The position numbers and the translations under genes are program-made. This document shows positions 61,286-64,000 of a stretch of 64,000 bases of DNA, in pieces (position 1 is the first letter of the stretch; each line of letters opens with the position of its first letter). The notes below the pieces were generated by a model. The model searched no databases. It worked only from the letters and a program-made list of their open reading frames with translations, and was not told the DNA's origin. This stretch comes from Luscinia megarhynchos (taxonomy: Eukaryota; Chordata; Aves; Passeriformes; Turdidae), in contig JAPFBE010000002.1 of assembly GCA_034336665.1 (NCBI GenBank), positions 31,165,406-31,229,405 on the forward strand, in the 5' to 3' direction.

Positions 61286-64000
61286 GTGAGCACTTTGATT
61301 TGGTGCATGTACTACAGTGAATTTCCATGACCTTGAACCTTATCACCAGTTTGTTTTTCTTGTGACTAGCAGACCAAAGGTGCAGTTGTTTTTCTATCAT
61401 AAAGCAGTAGCAAGTTAGATGCTCCTTTAGGAGAATTGAGGAATTTGGAAATTTTCATATTGCTGAGCCTTTTTTAAAATTATCCTGCCATGTAAGGGAA
61501 TGCTGGAGAAAAAAGTGCAATAGAAGTAAAACCTCAGCTTTCCTAAAACGTCTCAGTTCAGACTGTGCAGAAGCATAGAGGCTAAGCATATTTGGACACA
61601 ATTATTAGGCTGGCAGTCCATATACGAGGTGGTTTTTCTGTGTGCTGGTTGTTTCCTTTTGGAAGAACCCTTTGGCCCCTAATCCTGTGTCTGTAAGATG
61701 TTTGGCAAGATGGTGCTTTTGAAAAAACAAGTAAAAATATATGGTACTAATATTACCTGCTTTTGTTTTTACATGGGAATCTAGCAGTTTCAGTGGTGGA
61801 GGATACTAAGACTGCAGTTACTTAGCAGTTTTAACTAGATTTATCACATTACTGCTGTTTAGAAATGAAAGCAGGGAGGTTCAATGGACTGTCGCTGTTT
61901 TTCTGTACTTATAAAAGCCACCTGGTTTTGTGCTGCTTTCCTCAGCTAGCTGTTTTTCCTTCCAGCCAAGACTATATTTACCTGAAATGTTTATCTACTA
62001 ACTTAGGGCATGGGTTTGTCCTTGCTATTTGCTCAAGTTAAAAAAACAAACCAAAGAACCATTCCTGTGTTTTGGTAAGTAGACTGACTAAGATGATACT
62101 TACTTTACGTGTAAAATAATGGTAATAAATAAGCATTGTGAAACTGTCTAGAAATAAACCCAAATGTGTTTATTTACTTGAATAGGAAACACCTTTCTGA
62201 GAAGAGAAAAGTAATTTTAATTAATAAATTCAAATACAAGGCAGGAGAATTAAAATTTATGTCCTTTCTTCATTAACCAGGTTGGTCATTTTGTAATTCT
62301 GCATTGTAGCACATAAGTTGAAAGAGTCGGAATTGCAGCCAAGTTTTGTCTAAAGTAAGAAATTGTATATTGGGTCAATTTAAACTTTGTGTAGGGATAA
62401 ATCCTTTTATTTGAGGTGTATTGACCTTGGCTGGACAGCTAGTGCCCACCAAGCTGCTCTATTACTCCCCTACTCAGCAGGATGAGGAGGGAGAAAGTAA
62501 GATGAAAAAGCTCATGTGTCAAGATAAGGACAGTTTAATAAAGCAAAGGCCATGCATGGAAGCAAAGGAAAATAAAATATGTATCCACTATGTCCCATCA
62601 GCAGATGATGTCCATCACTTCCTGGGAAGTAGGTCTTCAATATGTTTAGTGATTGCTCTGGAAGACAAACATAGTAATGAATTCTCCCTGCTTCCTCCTC
62701 CTTTCTCCTAGCTTTTATTGCTGAGCAGATGGTATGGAATATTCCCTTGGTCAGCTGGGGCCAGCTGTCCTGGCTGTGTCCCCTCCAAGATCTTGTCTAC
62801 CCACTGTCTGCAGGTGAGAGGATAATATTGGAGAAGCATCTTAGGTTCTGTGGAAGTGCTGCTCAGCAGCAGCCAAAACTGGTATAAGTTCCACGTTGTT
62901 TCTAGCTATCAGTGCAAAGGACAGCACTGTGAGAGCTGCTGTGGGGAGAATTCACCACCTCAGCCAGGCCCAGCACAGCATTACATACCTGTTTATCTTT
63001 CCTTGGCATGCCAACCTCATGGCAAGGAGCCTCATTAGGATCCAAATTACAAGGCTTCTTGCGCCTGTTTGCAGATCTAAGCCTCTGTTACAGCACCTGC
63101 TTTATTCCTTTCTTCAAACAAGATTGTTTTCCCTGTTTCACTCAAATAGTGCAGGGAAAAGTTAAATTTTAACCTTGATTTTTGTGGCTCTGTCTGCTGT
63201 AGCAGGTGGGCACAGTAGAAGCACATTTGTAGGGATAAACAGTGGGTGCTGAGGACTTCATGTTCGCACTGTGTGTGTTTTGGTGATTAATTAGTTTGGT
63301 TATCTGGACTGAAGGACCAATCCTAGCTGACATGGGTTAGGTGTCTCCTTGAACTGTCTGTGTCCGTTTAGCATCACCTGCAGGGAGTCTAGGTGATGTG
63401 CCCTGAGACCAATCCCGTGTGAAACAAAGCCTAGGCAACTAGGCTGAAATGACTGGGAGAGAAGTACACTCTTGATCTGTAGATCATAACAAAAATAAAC
63501 TATATTTTAATACTGTGAATAAAGCTTACACTTTTAAGACAGAGGAAAAAGTTTAAAGACTTCTGGAGCTGTCTTATTAACTAGAGAATAGTTAGCTGTT
63601 GCGCCTCAAAATCCATTCCTTTGTCCACCTGATCAGTTGATTGTCAAAATACGCACTTTGAGTGAGCCCTTTTTTTTTTTTTGGTTTTCATGTAGAGGAT
63701 ACGTTGATGGTTTGTATTAGGCACTTGAACCTATAGTTATTCTGAGTCTGTGTCTTAATACTGAAAGCATTGAGCTGAACTATTTAATTTCTTTGATCTA
63801 ATCCTCTTGAGAAAGAAATCAGGAGGACGTAAGGAGCATAGTTAGGTGGGAATTAATATGAATTATAAGTTTGTTTACAAGTCAAGAGAAGTTGTTTTCC
63901 TAGTAGAACTGAGAGCCTTTTGTGTATGTAAGGGAAAAGGTTTAATGTGTCTGTTGTAGGCTCCTTTGGGAATACGTGCACAGCTTTTGTGGCAGTACAA
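61286..64000 (+). other. DAP: DAP intron 2, 5' part
   Basis: It begins GTGAGC and does not end within the window. It contains a complete antisense ERVL-type LTR at 62,412-62,977 and a T run at about 63,669. No exon with DAP C-terminal residues was found. Small ORFs at 62.4-63.2 kb lie in or beside the LTR and are not genes. Confidence 0.85.
62412..62977 (-). mobile_element. Solo ERVL-type LTR, antisense, in DAP intron 2
   Basis: Read on the minus strand it starts TGTGCTGGGCC at 62,977. It continues through the series 'gacacagccaggacagctgg' and 'ggaatattccataccatctg'. Then 'ctgctcagcaataaaag' gives the AATAAA-like signal at about 62,710-62,720. The U5-like part reads 'ctttattaaactgtcctta', and the element ends 'ccagccaaggtcaatacac', CTCA at 62,412. 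TG and CA termini are present, for a length of 566 bp. Flanks TTATT and GCATT match at three of five bases, so a decayed 5-bp duplication is possible. No internal retroviral genes were seen, as expected for a solo LTR. Confidence 0.88.

Overview
The window looks like bird nuclear DNA, most likely a songbird or another neoavian. It holds many CR1 LINE fragments in the 5'-truncated form usual for birds, several avian-type endogenous retrovirus LTRs, and one recognisable gene with long introns and a CpG-island promoter. Nothing suggests a bacterial, viral or plasmid origin, and almost every ORF of 60 to 150 codons has the length expected by chance.

Region 1 (1 to about 54,560) is intergenic. I found no exon there that I can support. 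It contains simple repeats, including an (AAGGG)n array with a 246-nt uninterrupted purine run at 385-630, an alternating TA/TG tract at 30.9 kb and a (CACT)n array at 23.2 kb. It has nine CR1 fragments (13.4, 17.7, 18.9, 20.5/21.4, 28.8, 34.7, 35.4, 46.1 and 52.2 kb). LTRs lie at 19.5, 20.8, 32.0-33.2 and 46.5 kb, with a partial inverted copy at 48.0 kb. The LTR at 20.8 kb sits inside a CR1 and is flanked by a target-site duplication. In other vertebrates the gene upstream of DAP is CTNND2, in the same orientation, so this stretch is probably the CTNND2-DAP intergenic interval. That is inference, since no CTNND2 exon was seen.

Region 2 (about 54,560-55,760) is a strong CpG island: a TATA-less promoter, 5' UTR and first coding exon of DAP (death-associated protein 1) on the + strand. 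Region 3 (54,983-64,000) holds DAP intron 1 (6.2 kb), coding exon 2 at 61,189-61,285 and the start of intron 2. The two exons give the first 50 residues plus two bases of codon 51, matching the N-terminal half of the small DAP protein. The remaining exons lie beyond the right edge. An antisense LTR fragment is likely in intron 1 (57.9 kb), and a complete antisense ERVL-type LTR is present in intron 2 (62.4-63.0 kb).

I see no clear candidate for an undescribed biological system. The points most worth a second look are the long polypurine pentanucleotide array, the nested LTR-in-CR1 insertion, the inverted LTR pair with an abutting CR1, the GC-rich LTR at 32-33 kb, and the regulatory serine codon of DAP that is split across a splice junction.
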